A stretch of DNA of 64,000 bases from Eublepharis macularius. Lineage: Eukaryota; Chordata; Lepidosauria; Squamata; Eublepharidae. The notes beneath the pieces were generated by a model, which saw only the letters and a list, made by a program, of their open reading frames with translations, searched no databases and was not told the origin of the DNA. Below are positions 10,341-64,000 of this stretch, piece after piece; position 1 is the first letter of the stretch, and the number at the start of each line of letters is the position of its first letter. The DNA lies in the NCBI RefSeq assembly GCF_028583425.1, contig NC_072793.1:96395689-96459688 (forward strand). The letters run 5' to 3'. The position numbers were made by a program, and so were the translations under genes.

Positions 10341-12689
10341 TGTGTGTGGGGTGGTGTTGGTGGGGAATCAACTGTGTTTCCTATATTGAGCTGAAGAAAT
10401 CAGGCAATTCTTGGATTGCAGACTTCTAGTAAAGGCCAGATGATGCTTCAATATGGAGCAATATGGAGCCAGTTAAACCAGCATTTCCAGGCTATAGATG
10501 TAAGATTTCTGGAAACAATGAAACTGTAGGAGGAAATGTGGGGGTTTGGGCAGCGGGGGCTAATATTGTGAAACAGATGGAAATTTTATACCATCATCAT
10601 TTTCTTATCAAATCTAAATTTATTTTATTGCTTACCAATATAAAATGCATCATTTATACCCTAGTATATAAAACTGAACTATTTGGCATATTTATGAAAT
10701 TCAAAAGTATAAATGACTTAGTTTTCTACAAGCACAATTTCAACTAGACCCAGAATGTGTGGGAGAACTGGAAACTGCTGCTCGAGCATACATACCTTCA
10801 TTTTTACTAAGGAAAAGTAAACATTAAAAATGGAAGACATGCAAATTTTGTTATAAACCCCAAAAGTGTGTTATTTGGATGATCACAGTAAACTTTATAT
10901 AATCAAAATAAGTAACTTCTAAGTGTTATCATCATCAGAAACATTATTGCACATTAATTATATTTAAACAACAAATAGTTTTTGTATCCCTAATACCCTC
11001 CTCACTCTTTGTAGTTAAAGCTAAATTCTCTTAGTTAGGAGCCAGATTAAAAGAGTATACATAGGAATTAATATTTGCTAATGCTGCCAGTAAATTTCAT
11101 AAAAATCTTGACAAATTCTGAGTTACTGGTGACGTGGTCCTGAGCACAGTTAAACTTATATCCATTGAAGTCACTGCAAAGCTCTGAAAAGCCTTATCTT
11201 TAAAACATTTCAATCATTTCAAAAGAGAAAATATCATGGGATTTTTTTTAGGGTGTTCCCGAAAATTTCCCATATTTCAATTGGAATTTTTTTTTTAAAT
11301 CCTCAGGGGGGAAAGCCCAAGTTTTCATTATTATTCCAGGCATCCACGTATGTATTCCAGGCACAATAGTCAATGACAGAATGAGAGAGAGTAGGACATC
11401 AAGTAATAAGGAATACAAGCTCACTCACTCAAGACCTGGAAGTTACCTGCATTTTGCTCCTCATTTTAATGTAATTTCACCTTTTATACCTATTTACTAT
11501 CCATTTAAGAAATTCTTAATTTAAAATTTTGTTTTAAAAGTTTTTCTGATAAAATGCTTTAAAACTAGCCATTTTCTAAATTAGTGCATTAGAAATGTTT
11601 AAAACCAGAAAACCTTTTAAGAAAAAAATCTTAGATATTTCTTTCTTTCCATTACTGCCAACTAACTGAATGCATCATAACCATTTCTCCTGCTGCCTCA
11701 TCTCAAAACTGTACTTCTGGATGGTCTTTGCTGATGTGGCTTTCCCTTTTTATTCCTCTATTTGTTTCTCTGCTGTGGATGTTAAACTCTTTTGGACAAA
11801 GCCAAGCATTTAGGTTCAAATGAGGTAGTAGTGCCATCTAGAGGTCACTTCTAAAGCATTTTATAAATCTGTCTTTAGGGCCAGGTTTCCGAAGTTCAGA
11901 ATTGCCAAAAAAAGCCCAGGTCTCCTTTTCCCAGATATTTGAAAATCTACTTACGTGGAATGCAGAAAAAATTGCTGGTTGTTCCACTCCTTTGTACAAC
12001 TGTATCCTTATTCTGATGCCTGAACAGGAATTGAGTGGGAGCTGCTACCTCAAATCTCAATGTTCAGAGAAAAAAAGCTATAGGGAAAAACAATATGAGC
12101 TTGCCCTTGAAGACTGTTCAGAACCTACCATTGGTACCAAAAGTGGCTGGGAGAGCCTTAAATGGAACTTGCTGAAATACACACATAACCAGTACTATTT
12201 CAGTTGCACTGGTTCAGTTTGTTTCCAAACTCAATTCAAGGTACAAATTTCAACTGGGTGTAATGCAAACTTTGTGGTGAATATGTTTTTTTTAATTCCT
12301 TAATTATATGTGAGGCAAGCTCCTGATTATATCAAGTCGAAGAGTATCACAGCATTGAATTTTGTTGCTGTAGCCTATAACTGTCTTTTCCCAGTCCAAG
12401 AACAAAATTATTTCATTTACCAGAGAAGAGGCATATCCCCCAAGGTTGCATGGATCATTAGACTGACCTACCTGTATAAAGTACGGAAACACTTGTCATT
12501 CTTTGTAATTGTGCAATCTGATGCATCTACTGCATCAGAGCTGCTACTACTGCAAGAAAGCCATCTAATAATGCAAGAAAGAAATGTGATCAGAAACATT
12601 TGAATTCATGCATACACATCCAAACAGCTTGATGAACAATTGGTCTTTGTTAATCATGAACCAAATTGACAGGTGTTCAAGCATAGTTC
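10341..12689. other. AT-rich intergenic DNA, no recognisable feature
   Basis: No gene, LINE reading frame or structured repeat seen. A 133-codon open frame at 11902-12303 has no domain-like content and no splice context, so I do not treat it as a gene. Confidence 0.4.
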
Positions 12690-13050
12690 AATTTGATCTT
12701 TATAGCTTTAAATGGCTTGAAACCACAGTATCTGAAGGGTTGCCTCATTTATATGAGCCTAATGGATTGTGCTGGAACCGATGAGGTTTTTCAACAGCAG
12801 CCTCTGTTTTGGGAATTCCCTCCCCCAACAAGTGAGATTAACAATCTTTACTGGCCCTCTGGACCAAACTGAAAACTTCATATACCTGAAAGCTTTTGAA
12901 CTAGTTTTAAATGAATTGGACATTTGATGTTTTATTGTCCCCGAGTTTATTTATGATAGTATGATTGTCTGTATATTTGATTTTTTGTTACATGTTTTAA
13001 AGTAGATTTTTTAGCCATATCAGCAGAAATGCAAGCACCCTAGACACAGG
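12690..13050 (+). mobile_element. L2/CR1-group LINE 3' end
   Basis: Frames resemble the C-terminal L2 tail (GLPHLYEPNG, then the GIPSP region), followed by an AT-rich 3' UTR with GTTTATTTATGATAG. Broken by stops. Confidence 0.5.
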
Positions 13051-14111
13051 AAGAAATGTTGGTTCACCCATATGAACAGAGAAAAGAAAGAGCGGGCTGG
13101 TAACTCTTCAGAAAACGTTTTGTGAGGCTCTTGATACAGTTGCCATTGACAGGCTCAAATTTGTTTAGTGGGCCCTCTTCTCAATCACATCTTAATTCTG
13201 TATTGCTACCCTCCAGCTGTCATTCTTACTATATTGTTAGGCACCAAACATCTCAAGAGATTGAAGTGCCGTCAGGTCATTAATTAAAATTCTGCACTTA
13301 TAGTTTGAAACTCAGCTTCATAGAGCCTTGTTTTCTGTTTAGGTAGAGACTCAACATTATAGAGCCCCATCCTGAATTACTTTGCTTTTGCTCTGGAGCC
13401 ATACAAGCAGGCTATTGCTTTTATCTACAGTGAAATGTGAGGACCAAAGTTCCCAGCATGCAACATTCTCTGTTAATATAGGTCATAGCAACAGTTGGAC
13501 TAAAGACACTTTCCCATGGTCTCTTGATATCACTCAGTTGATATTTAGTACTTCTGATGCTATCTGAATTTTTGATATTTATTCGTGGACTAAACCAGAT
13601 GGGATTAATGATGGGATCTTCCCAGTGTTTTGTAAATTGCAACGGCAGAGTTTCAAGGCTTGGATCAGGGACATGGTGTGAGGTGGGAAAAGGGGGGTTA
13701 ATCCAGTTCCTACCCCACATAGTTTTGGTAGTTGAAACCATCCGTCTTCCCTAGGTTGCTATTCACACTGGAAGGGGAAATTTCTCCCTTCCCGCTTCTC
13801 CCAGCCCAAGTTTGAATGAAGGAACTCCCCTCCTACAGCTGCAGTTCACCTTCTGAAACTGTTAGGAAAGATCTGGTCATGACTATTAACACAGTATCTT
13901 GTTTGGTTTAGCCCAAAGTAAGTTTCTTGAGATTGATGGAATGCAATTATACGAGGCACACCATTCATTTGCAGTGGTGCTGCCAGGGCCAAATGTTGGG
14001 TCAGAAGTCCAAGTACCAACTTCACAGGTTCAGCAAGGGCCCTCCCAAAGCAGGCTGTAGTTTCACATTTGGAGTATGCATCACCATATAAAGGAGTGCA
14101 TGCATGCTTAC
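13051..14111. other. Intergenic DNA without recognised feature
   Basis: No gene or repeat recognised by eye. Confidence 0.35.
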
Positions 14112-14285
14112 GTGTCATCAAGTTACAACTGGCTTACAGAGACCCCAGCAAGAAACTTTCAAGGCAAATGAGAAGCAGAGATGGTTTGCCAATGACTTCC
14201 TCTGCAGCGTCTTCCTTGGTGGTTGCCCATTCAAGTACTGTCCCTGCTTAGTTCCCAAGATCTGATGAGACTGGGTCATGCCACC
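14112..14285 (-). mobile_element. 5S rRNA-derived SINE
   Basis: Minus-strand copy of the 7451-7660 family. The 5S-like part is at 14215-14272 (CCCATTCAAGTACTG and CCTGCTTAGTTCCCAAGATC, the complement of 5S GATCT-GGAAGCTAAGCAGG). The body GGTTTGCCAATGACTTCCTC and tail CATCAAGTTACAACTGGCTT are present. Confidence 0.75.
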
Positions 14286-15782
14286 TTCCCTCCTATATAA
14301 AGGGGTGGTGGTGGCATAAGACCAGAGTCTAAAATTACCTAACTACATGTAGCTGTGTGGTTTTTGAGAAAGAGCTTGTAGGAAATAGAAAATAACATAC
14401 CCTCAGGTAGTGGCTGCTACCAGCTTGTGTAGTAACATGGGAGTTTACCTAGGAGCGTGTCCTTTTGCATTGGTTCTCAGCTATGTTATTAAGAGAATTC
14501 ACCAGTGACATTGCAAATTCTAAGCACTCAGGCATATGATTGGGATGTATGTCTTGTCTGGTTTTACCTCTGGAATTCCCCATTTCTGCTGTTGGCTAAT
14601 ATGACCCTTCTCTGCCCCTGACCCCATCTCAATCACACATGCAAAACATGGATTTTCAGACATAGACAGACACACTACTGGCTGAGGGTTCACATTTTCT
14701 TTATTGTTATTTTAAAAAGATTTGTTTTCATTTCCAAATATAGAACTAATTTTCAGCATATAATTTAAAATTAACCCCTAATACATGTTAACAGAAGTGG
14801 GATGCATCCAAGCAGATGCACATATACACACACCGTTTCACAGAGTGACTTGGGACACAATGACACAGAAGACAGAGGTTTAGAGAGGGTAAGACATCTG
14901 TGTCACTTATCTGAATCCCCTGGGAAGAAGGAAGGGTGTCAAATGCAGTAGGGGGGAGCACACCCAAGTTCTCTTCCTCCTCCAGAAATACATTCCTATG
15001 ATACATCCAGCTGAGTTTCCTTACAAAAGTTTCAATCAAACATGGAGAATGAGACACTGACATCTGACCTGCCTTGAATCAGGCAACGCAGCCTGCCTGT
15101 TGTCTGAAACCAGGAAAAGCAGGCATTTGCCCACTAGGTATCTCCATGGACCTGTGTTTGGTTAAGAAAATGGAGCAGGAGAGGCTTGCTCAAAGGGAAC
15201 CATCCCGTGGCAGTCATCACAAGGCCAGTTATGGTTGTTGATTTCTATCCCTCTTCTGTTCTATAACCAATTACTTTCCCAGCTATTGGTGTAGCAGCCC
15301 TAGCACTAGAGGCTAGCTGAACAGACATCCTTGGCTATAAGCAAAGTACTCAAAAACCACAACCTATCTGGTTATCCAGTTTGGTCTAAGATAAGCAACC
15401 GTCCGTGCAACCCATGTGGATTTGCTGGGTTCTTCTAGTCAAATGCAGACAGTTAACAACCAGCTACGTGACAATGATGAAAGGCATCCAAAGTTAGGGC
15501 CCTTCTACATGAATGGGTTGTTGGATGATCAACGCTCTGAACGGGAAAACCAATCATTAACAAGCTATGCATTTGAGAGGGCAATCCCCATTTCATTGAA
15601 TGCTGGGCTCCGACAGATTACCAAAATTAGTACAGGAGGATCAGCTACTACTGCACCAAACAGCAATGACAGCTGTAAACCTTAGCAACAGGAAGTACTT
15701 TCAGTGAGTCACTTCTTCTTGTGTTCCCAAATAACCAGCCCATTTCCTGTTCTAAGGGACATCTGGATATACTTTTACTTAA
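14286..15782. other. Intergenic DNA without recognised gene
   Basis: Contains CACACACAC at 14824-14832 and a minus-strand AATAAAG near 14700-14706 that could be a polyadenylation signal. No protein homology seen. Confidence 0.35.
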
Positions 15783-15925
15783 TATGAGCTTTTGTGAGTC
15801 ACAGCTCACTTCTTCAGATACCGTAGCTCAAACCCTACCACAAATTTTGTTAGTCTTATAGGTGCTACTGGACTCTTGCTCTTTTCTACTGCTACAGACT
15901 AACACAGCTACTCATCTTGACTTAA
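15783..15925 (+). mobile_element. Penelope-like element terminal fragment
   Basis: CTCACTTCTTCAGATACCGT, GTGCTACTGGACTCTTGCTC and CTACAGACTAACACAGCTAC are the terminal sequence of a Penelope-like family common in reptiles. Truncated; no coding part. Confidence 0.6.
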
Positions 15926-18900
15926 CATGAAGTAGCTTAAAGTAACACTTGCTACTACCTTTCCAAGAGAAGAAGAAAACTATTGCTATGTTTTTCAATA
16001 TCTGCCTCTGGAAAAGATATGCAACTTTAAAAAACTAAGCAGATTTAAGTTGGAACAGATATGGAGTATTTTAGTTTGGGGTTTCTCTTACATTTGATCT
16101 TACCTATGTTTTTTACCTATATGAAGTCTGCACTTTAAAATGGTTAAGTTTTGGATATAACCTTTTGAATAGATCTCATGGTCTGTTTTTTTCCCCTTCA
16201 TATTTTACATTACAGGAAAAATAAGTATTAAAATATATTAAATATTGTTACTTTAAGAGATAATTAAAAGTGCCTAGCAGTGAGATTAAACTTAAATAAT
16301 ATATGATCAAGTGGCAAAAAACCCCAGTAAGGTGCCACAAGAAAGGCCTCTTGCAGCAGTAAACTGCCATGCCATTTCCTCTTCCCTTCTAAATCTGGTT
16401 CTGACAGCCTGAATCATGATCCACAACTCTGCTGTGCTATGCTCCCCCCCGCCCCCCTCGTCTCTTGTCCTCCATAGCTCCAGCAAACCCCAAGCAAACT
16501 TAGAACCTGAAAACAGCAAGGGCCTCCCCCCCCCCCCGCCCCGCTCCCCCAGCCAACAACACTGTGGTGATTGGAACAAATGCAACAGTTTCCCACCTGA
16601 AACTATAAGCCCCTGTAATCTTGTTTCTGGCTGTGAATGGTTTGTGATTACACAAGGATCTTCACTGGTTGTTACACGGCCATACTTGGAATATAGTTGA
16701 GTTTAGCTCCCTGTCCTGGCCCTGGAGGGGGTTGTATCAGTGCAATACAACTGAGTTGTGGATCATGCCTTTGATTTATATGTGATGAAACTGGAAGATC
16801 ACAACTGACCTCCAACAGGTTATAGCTGGTGGGTAAGTAATTCTTAGTACCCTTAGCCAAACTTTATCTGCAAAAGCATTTTCTCCTCTCCATTTCTTTT
16901 CCAAACAGACACCAGTCTATAGAAACAGCAGAAATACCCAGTATTTCACAACTGATAGAAAGCTTTTTGCCACAGCTGAAGCACGTCTTCTGGTGTCCAG
17001 TCCCTCTTCACTAAGAACATATAATATATACATTATATAGAGTTACTTAGCAAACAACAAATACATTAAAAAAGATCTACTCTTATGTACAGTATTTATA
17101 AAAAGTAAATCAACCAGCCATCACCCCAGTACAAAAATACGTAATTCTTATTTATGTCCATTACATTTATTAAACCCTAGAAATAATTACTTCTGGACTG
17201 GAAATTATTTTTGTAACCACAGTGCTGTAAAAATATTCTTGGTTTGCTTCCTAGCCTTTCCACACCCACCCACCCACAGCTATGAAATTCATAAGGTGCA
17301 AGTCATGAATGAATGTTTTCCTGTAGTGTTTGGTAAGAGGAGGCAGTAAGCATGAAAAGGGAAAGATGTAAGGGGGGGGAGAGAGGTTGTGAGGAATTAG
17401 CTTACTATAAGTTGGACTATAGTAGCTCAGCATCCCACATATGGTGAGAAAGAAAAGAGAAGCTTTTCAGCACCCTCTTTTCATCCAGGATTCCTATACA
17501 CATTTACTTGAAAGACCACAAACTATCAGTCTGCTTTTATATTACATGGTACCAAAACAGAATGTTATAGTTTGCAGTACAAGGCATGTTCTACCATCTT
17601 CTAAAAGGAAACAATCCTATGCAAATACCATTAATTGCAACAGGGGAAGGGGGAATTACTGCCTCAGTCTTTAGTGGGTATTGGATCAAGATTTTTGTAA
17701 GTGCAAATGTGGTTCATTTCTGATGCGAGCCAGCAGCCACTTATTTTCAAAGGCATGATTTCCTTAGTGCATATTTCTTAAACTACATTTTAATGTGCTT
17801 CCCTTATGCACAATATCTGTTTAAGAGTACATACCTGATGTTATTTAAATTTTTAAAAAGATTGCTCAAACATTCCATATTATTTTTTTTTCTTAAAAGA
17901 AAAAGTTTTTTGGAGTTTGTGCAAGCTTATCCCTCTTGTTCCTGCTACCCCTTCCCATTAGGACAGGATATCGCTCTAATGTTGCTGAAACATCACTTTC
18001 AGGAGTCTCATGCAATGACTAAAATACAATTGAGCCATATTTTGAATGATCCTACAAAAAAGCCCTCAAGCGCAACTGAGTATATGCACTCAGAGTGAAT
18101 CCATAAAGGCGAACTATTGGAAACTGCAACAGCCTCAAGCATCAGCAGGGGGCAGTGTAGCCTCATGCCATGCCTAGAGAATTGTTAGTGCTAAGTGTTA
18201 CATTGTTGCAATAGTATACTTAAATATAATACATAAATTGTCCAAACATTATATTTCAACACTGTTATTGCACACAATTGTCTCAGTATTAAAATCAATT
18301 TCCAGTTGCAGCAGAAATGCCGAGTGCACAGAATTGCTAATACCATATACACAAACTCCTGACAGAACTTTGCAGGACATATGAGATTTGCTACTCTTGT
18401 CTTCCAGATACAGAAACTTGCAAGGACACATCCAACTGTGCATGCACATCCAAGGAATCCCAACAAGTGGACTGGCAGAGCAAAGCTTTGGGTCTATGAA
18501 TATGGAATATGTGCATGATGATGCAGAATCCTGAAGACCATGGGAGCGGGGGGGGGGGGGGGTTAATTGCACATACTCTTTGCAACTGCCTGTTGCCTGA
18601 GATTTTATTCCCAGCTTGCCTGAACATTCTGTTCCTCAACAGACTTGTAAGGGATGAATAAAGCCGCCTGGCCAGGAAATTAAAGAGCAAAAAGATTACA
18701 CTCTAGCCATTCCAGTTGAGTTGTTAACAGTGCCTGTGTAATCACACTTCTTGGTGAATATTGAATTTGTACCTTTAAGTGCTGCCATGTTCACTATATC
18801 ATAAAAATCTGTTGCTGTAGATGGTGGAGAAAGAAAAAGTGTGAAGATGCTAACAATTTCTGATGAGGTATGCCAGCTCCAGGACCCAGTGCAAACTGCT

Positions 18901-19710
18901 TGGCGATTTCACTTGCTTAGAGGCCACCTGTGAAGAACTACTCTTTCGCTCCCTGCAGCAAACTTGCTTTTTCATGTGACAAATGTTGTTCCTGCTGGAC
19001 ATTTTTGAAAGTTTAATCAGCTTCACGTTGAATACTAACAATTGGAAGGAGGTCACAGTGGCATGAAAAGAAAATATATTCAGTACCTTGGTTATTCCTC
19101 TCAACTCTATACCCTTAGTACAACAGTTTGCAAACTATGTTCCGGCAATGCTCTTTCAGCAGCATCAAAACTACTATGATGCACATGCTCCTTCTGGACT
19201 ACATGTTCCTGGAGCCCCTGTGGCACAGGAGCAATTGCTACAATGACTTCAGCCACATTTTCCCCCTCCATGTGAGCAGGGAGCTAATGGCCCATATCAC
19301 TAATAATGTAAATAGTCCCTAAGAAAAAACTGGATTCTTTGTTTTCCCATTCTCATATGCCGAAGTTTTTTGTCTCAATGGTTTCTTTTACTCCTCTCAA
19401 GCTTGCAAGAGGCTGAGGCTGACTGCAACAAGATGAGGGAGGGAAAGTTTCAATACTACAAATAAGAGTGAGATTTGATGGCTGTCCCTGACTTAGACAG
19501 AAGCCATGACAAATATTTTTCCTATTTTTTTTTTAAAAAGCAAGTGCAGAGAATAAAGATGGAGGCAGTCAGATAGTTCTGAAACAGCCACCACACAAGA
19601 CCTCATCTAATTCAGGGACATGCTGAATATTTAACTGATCCTACATAAATTAAGGAAAAGCAGGGACTCATGGGTACATCCAAATTCAGAAAGGCAGCTA
19701 TATAAATACA
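15926..19710. other. Intergenic DNA with C/G runs and an AT-rich conserved-looking block
   Basis: Long C-runs at 16443-16457 and 16526-16550, and a G-run at 18547-18562. The 16980-17240 block is AT-rich, with ATTTATTAAA and TATTTATAAAAAGTAAATCA, and resembles 3' UTR sequence. I cannot tie it to a gene. Confidence 0.3.
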
Positions 19711-19943
19711 ATTCCATTGGAATACATATGAAGACATGAAGCTGGCACTACTGAGTGTGACTTTTGGTCTATTAAGGTCAGTATTGCCTAACAGTAGACT
19801 GGTAGCAGCTCTGCAAGACATAGGCAGAGGTCTTTTGCATCAGCTACTGCCTAATGCTTTTTTAATTAGAAATTCCAGAGATTGAACCAGGAACCTTCAG
19901 TATGCAAAGAAGATCGTTTGCCACTGAGCCAAAGCCCCTCTCC
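19711..19943 (-). mobile_element. tRNA-derived SINE, second family
   Basis: Minus-strand head GGGGCTTTGGCTCAGTGGCA with GGTTCCTGGTTCAATCTCTG gives recognisable A and B boxes. The body has AGACCTCTGCCTATGTCTTG and a tail ATGAAGCTGCC type reading GCCAGCTTCATGTCTTCATA. Different from the GTGTAGTGGTTA family. Confidence 0.7.
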
Positions 19944-21116
19944 AATCTCACCCCAGCTACACACTGGAACAAAAGAAACATCCACATGTACAAAACACAG
20001 GAGCACAAATTCTTCTAAACAACTGGAATTAGCAGTGACCAGACGTAACCACCAGTAAGGCTCATAGGTAGATATGGTGGCAGAGCTATACTTCCCAATA
20101 TGAACAGTAACTGCCAGTAGACGGGGAAAGAAACCACCACGATGTATTATGGTCATAAGGGAACAGTCTCTAGAATGCAAGGATCCCTTTACACAGGGTT
20201 GGATGTGACACAGATGCTCTCAGGAAAGAGCTCTGAACCAAAGATTCTTGGGACTACCGAACTTCTAAGAACTTCCTGGTTAGTTCTTGAGGCAGGGACA
20301 GAAACAAGGAGTTGAGGTTGCTGGCACGAGACCACTTCCCAGCCCAGTCTGAGGAAGGAATTGTTCGTGATGCTCATTAGGCTCACACTCCTAACACAGG
20401 AAGTGGAACAAGTTTGAGGGGAGAAACTCACTAAGAAATAAGGGCTGGGAAGCAACACCTGAGAGAGATGAAAACCCAAATGTTTGCATGCAGGGTTGTA
20501 CCTTTAAGACTTCTAAAAGCAAGGTATATTACCTCTTTCATTGTTGTCCAAAAGCATTCAATTCCGAATGGTAGCCCCAACAGAAACATTTAGGAGGTAT
20601 GCAGGGGGAGCTTCTTGCTCCTAGTCTCTGAATTTGGTGGGAAACTTCAGGTAGAAACACAACACCCTGGTTCTTAAACCACAATCCCCATTTCCTTCTG
20701 TCCCCATCCCTAACTTTCAAGAGCCCTCAGTGTGGGCCAGGCACACCAGAAACACAGGGCCAAGTATATGCCTCATGGACCCCCACCCCCACCCCCACCC
20801 CTTCGAATTGGTCTGTTTCCCCAGTTTGTATGTTCCTCAGGCGCTGTTCATCTGGCCTGTCCCAGACTATGAGATATGAACAAACCCTCAAGTGAGTTAA
20901 AAGAATTGGCTTCTGGTCTGCTCTGGCTTACAGCACCCCCTGGCTCAGTGTCAGTGGGGGGACTGAGTTACGGAACAGCACCCCTTGGCTCAGTGTGGAG
21001 CTGGGGATGAAATGGCGGTACAGTACTAGCAGAGGTAGGGGGCAGGAAATGTATCAAAGCCAGCTCAGTCTTCCAAGGCATTGATCCGAAACACAAGGCC
21101 TCAGGCTGGGCCGGGC
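19944..21116 (-). other. Probable SLC38A3 3' UTR and proximal downstream flank
   Basis: Begins straight after the stop codon. No AATAAA on the minus strand is seen in the first 1.1 kb; an ATTAAA reads near 19860 and an AATAAA at about 18604-18609, so the true end is unknown. It contains an imperfect 42-bp tandem duplication (CAGCACCCC-TGGCTCAGTGT at about 20932 and 20974) and a C-rich run at 20780-20801. Confidence 0.35.
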
Positions 21117-63089
<41,973 letters not shown>

Positions 63090-63875
63090 CTGGAACAAGA
63101 ACCGAAGGAAAAGGCAACCTTAGTCAGTCATCAGCATCCTCTTGACAATTTTCATATTCTCAGTTGGATGAGTGTGTGATGTGGGTGTTAATGTTTGTAG
63201 GGATGTCCAGCATTTCCTCTCATATACTTGATGGCTGCTTAGCCAAGCTGGATAGATATTAGAACTTCCATTATCCAAGGATCTTTCCACACACTCAGTG
63301 TTAAACCCTTGCACTACATACCCCAAAGCTCCGTTTCAACAATATAGCAATATCCTACTTACATTGGGAAAGCAACCCCACATGTGATAAAGGAATAGCA
63401 CCTTTTTCCATGGAAGAGATACACATTCCAAAGCTGCCATTCCCTACTCAGCCTCTGTTATAAAACATCTACTCTTGAGTAATCACTTAACAAAGATTAT
63501 ACAGCAGGCATCTGACTACCTGAAAATTCTGAATTTCAATTGTTGCTGCAAACTTTGGGGAAATCACATTTTCACAGGTATAACGTAATACATCTTGAGT
63601 ACAAGGAAAATGTGTTATTCCCACAACAGAACTTCTCCTAACAGTTTCATACCAGTTTGCAACCTTGAGGGAAGATGTGCAGGCAGAGCAGAACTAAGAA
63701 ACAAGTGTGGATTTCTTGTGTGGTAAACTGATCGAAAAGGAAGGCACTGAGGCCTCATAATCCAAATTCACTGTCTGTTTTCCATGAGGAGATGTCATTA
63801 TTACAGTATGTATGGAGCACTTAACATATGTGAATTTTAGATTATTCAGGATGCCTCCAGACTCATGCATATAGA
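63090..63875 (-). other. SLC38A3 upstream intron, first coding exon not found
   Basis: I searched for the MVELVPNGK-type N-terminus on the minus strand and did not find it, so the first coding exon is probably past 64000. A GTAAGT at about 63360 looks like a donor, but the sequence before it does not give the right phase or protein. Confidence 0.45.
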
Positions 63876-64000
63876 GAGCCATCAAGTTGCAGCTGACCTA
63901 TGGCAACCCCTTGTGGGGTTTTCAAGGCAAGGGATGAACAGAGGTGGCTTGCCATTGCCTTCCTCTGCATGGTGAACCTGGACTTTCTTGGTGGTCTCTC
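63876..64000 (-). mobile_element. 5S rRNA-derived SINE, cut by the window edge
   Basis: The tail CATCAAGTTGCAGCTGACCT and body GGGTTTTCAAGGCAAGGGAT, GTGGCTTGCCATTGCCTTCC and GGTGGTCTCTC match the other copies. The 5S part would lie beyond 64000. Confidence 0.75.

Noticed and set aside
11902-12303. 133-codon open frame
   Set aside because: No recognisable domain, low-complexity neighbourhood, and no splice or promoter context; it lies in AT-rich intergenic DNA.
14788-15063. 91-codon minus-strand frame considered as an exon of a neighbouring gene
   Set aside because: No similarity to G-protein or semaphorin genes expected near SLC38A3, and no fitting splice sites.
63361-63480. Possible first coding exon of SLC38A3, with ATG and a GTAAGT donor
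   Set aside because: None of the three frames gives an SNAT3-like N-terminus, and the frame that starts with a good ATG ends in the wrong phase for the next exon.

Overview
This is vertebrate nuclear DNA, most likely from a squamate reptile (lizard, gecko or snake). It has large introns, few CpGs and many ancient and recent repeats. Three things together point to squamates: a nearly full-length BovB (RTE-clade) LINE, two kinds of Penelope-like element (not expected in mammals), and several SINE families of squamate type (tRNA-derived, 5S rRNA-derived, and copies with a BovB-like 3' tail), plus a 151-bp GATA array. The species call is inference; no sequence search was possible.

The one protein-coding host gene I can support is SLC38A3 (SNAT3, the system N glutamine/histidine transporter), on the minus strand. 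Fourteen coding exons lie between 63089 and the stop codon at 21117-21119. All visible splice sites are GT/AG and all phases agree. They encode 474 residues; the first coding exon (about 30 residues) lies beyond 64000 or is too divergent to recognise. By expected synteny GNAT1 would lie beyond the right edge and GNAI2 beyond the left; neither is visible.

Region by region: 1-21116 is downstream flank and 3' UTR, with L2/CR1-group LINE pieces (2430-7230 and 12690-13050), a three-copy TIR element family, 5S-derived and tRNA-derived SINEs, a 219-bp tandem duplication (9936-10338) and poly-C/poly-G runs. 21117-33523 holds the nine 3' exons, with few insertions apart from the GATA array and SINEs. 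The 10.5-kb intron 33524-44072 carries L2 3' ends, SINEs and the BovB element (about 40396-43797, antisense to the gene). The intron 44475-45631 carries a near-palindromic 189-bp MITE and a 5S SINE. The 15-kb intron 45706-60760 carries a perfect 77-bp inverted repeat, a young Penelope-like element with intact GIY-YIG reading frame, hammerhead-ribozyme motif and 14-bp target-site duplication, an L2 3' end split by a Ty3/gypsy-type LTR element with inverted LTRs, and a hAT-like MITE. The intron 60877-63004 holds a second, degraded Penelope-like element with inverted terminal repeats.

The most notable items are the Penelope-like element with its ribozyme, the inverted-LTR element inside a single target-site duplication, the two long inverted-repeat elements, and SINEs built on a 5S rRNA head that appear to share the BovB tail.
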